A stretch of DNA of 64,000 nt, from the NCBI GenBank assembly GCA_030248215.1, contig JASANG010000302.1:62001-126000 (forward strand), in the 5' to 3' direction. This document shows, piece after piece, positions 62,842 through 64,000 of this stretch. How positions within the stretch are numbered: position 1 is the first letter of the stretch; each line of letters starts with the position of its first letter. The notes beneath the pieces were generated by a model. It saw only the letters and a program-made list of their open reading frames with translations. It ran no database searches and was not told the origin of the DNA. This stretch comes from Enoplolaimus lenunculus. Lineage: Eukaryota > Nematoda > Enoplea > Enoplida > Thoracostomopsidae. The position numbers were made by a program, and so were the translations under genes.

Positions 62842-64000
62842 TATGAATGGCAATCGGATCGCAGTAATCAACTAAACAAACAAAATACATGCGTTTCGGC
62901 CGATCATCATAAGAAACCAGTGGCCAAATTTCGCAATGTTATTGTTTCTTAATTAAAGGTTACCATACGAGGTCCATCGCGTATGGGTTATTGGTAATGC
63001 AGGAAACAAAATATTTTCAACAACGCAATATAGTGCAGATTTTTGTGAAACGTAGTATACAATGTTGCGAGCGGTGTGGATTGGTGTTATTTGCCAAAAA
63101 GTTGAATATTTATTTATGTCAGTCACACGTTACTAAAAGCACTCTGCGCACGAGCAACGTCCTACAGTATAGTTAGTTAAATAAATGTCCGCTGCTACTT
63201 GAACTATAAAAGCGGACATTTCGACACCGTTTTTCTGAGGGAAAAGTGTCCACATAGCTATCAATATTTCTAATGTATGTCCGGTACAGTGTTTTTATGC
63301 GACTTATACAATACTAAATTTTTCAAATTGATTAGTGTTGCATTATGTTTTAGCCGACGTAAAACGCATCTTTGGTGCTCTAAATTGATATGTCAGCATT
63401 TAAGATTGAAAAATCCAAAACATTAGCGTAGCCAAGTGCATTAAAAATTCGATCATTTTTGAGGCCTGACGCCAAATATACCCCAGTCCAGCTCAGAACG
63501 GAACTTTTACAAACATTTTAAATGATTTCGCGCATATTAGCTACTTTTAAAATTTGTGGCATATGTAAGAACTAACATTTAAAACTTTAGCTAGCTACAC
63601 CGTTATTGCCACATAAATTTTGTCCGCACACCGTTGCGCTGAACTCATAAATGTCCGCTTATTAGCTATGTCGCCAGTGGACAAAACGTAGGACTGATAG
63701 ACGGTATGGACGTCCATACCGTTCCAGCAGAACAGAGTGGACTTTATTTGTGCGCAACCTACAAACGGTAACGTGTGAGTGACATTACACCACATATATT
63801 CTGCGATCAATATGTTTTTATTAACAAATGAAGATTAAAACTTGTATTGCGTGTGTTATCGACCGCAGCATCAAAACTGGAAAACGTTTCGACATTAATA
63901 ACAATCAGGAGCCTAACACCAAGACGACTGAACAAATATTAGGATTCGTTATTTTTTCTATTAAAAATGACCCGAAGTTTGGCCGTAGCTGCTCAAAGTA
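62842..64000. other. No gene; palindromes
   Basis: AT-rich. It holds a perfect 22-bp palindrome (63701-63722, arms ACGGTATGGAC and GTCCATACCGT) and a GTCCGC/GCGGAC pair (63187-63221) with TGTCCGC again at 63652. These may be parts of one decayed foldback element. No coding region is recognised. Confidence 0.5.

Noticed and set aside
1-64000. CRISPR arrays, bacterial operons or prokaryotic ribosome-binding sites
   Set aside because: The regularly spaced repeats here are tandem satellites or MITEs without unique spacers; genes have spliceosomal introns, so the window is eukaryotic.

Overview
This is a piece of an invertebrate nuclear genome, most probably a nematode. The evidence for a nematode is indirect: many repeats here carry tandem TTAGGC, the canonical nematode telomere hexamer; the host genes have short exons with GT-AG introns; and the gene families present (ferritin, SLC22 transporter, CES-2/PAR-type bZIP, ionotropic-receptor-like proteins) all fit. 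An enoplean or mermithid worm is possible but is only a guess. There are no operons of prokaryotic type, no CRISPR array and no intact tRNA gene.

Layout. 0-9.6 kb: TTAGGC-bearing MITEs, a possible solo-LTR fossil (5.1-6.4 kb) with an array of palindromes, and the last two coding exons of a ferritin gene (7.8-8.8 kb, +). 9.6-12.6 kb: a fossil envelope-like gene (-) beside a 28S rRNA fragment, bracketed by inverted short-repeat arrays. 12.6-14.2 kb: a dead piggyBac transposase (-). 15-16.1 kb: three MITEs. 16.2-21.7 kb: a complete four-exon SLC22 organic-ion transporter (-), with MITEs in every intron. 22-39 kb: almost only short DNA-transposon derivatives, SINE-like tRNA relics and unassigned AT-rich DNA. 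39.5-43.2 kb: a four-exon bZIP transcription factor (+). 44.6-62.4 kb: a segmental duplication. Each copy ends in an ionotropic-receptor-like gene (-). Copy 1 is compact (2.9 kb). Copy 2 is inflated to 12 kb by a nest of insertions: a LINE inside a MITE, a hAT transposon and a possible solo LTR inside the LINE, MITEs inside the hAT, and a 3-kb element at the stop codon of the receptor gene. 62.4-64 kb: one more TTAGGC MITE and palindromic AT-rich DNA.

Most of the window is non-autonomous DNA transposons. I separated about a dozen families by terminal repeats and, where visible, by target-site duplications (TSDs). Families A and B (160-330 bp, termini GGCC(C/A)ATGT...ACAT(T/G)GGCC, 8-bp TSDs, TTAGGC core) are the most distinctive. 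Family H (CAGGGT termini) also shows 8-bp TSDs, some of them imperfect, and a 3.7-kb hAT with a recognisable transposase is present too. Family D has TTAA TSDs and a tRNA-like Pol III promoter inside; the dead piggyBac nearby is the type of enzyme that would have moved it. The host genes look unrelated to each other apart from the duplicated receptor pair.
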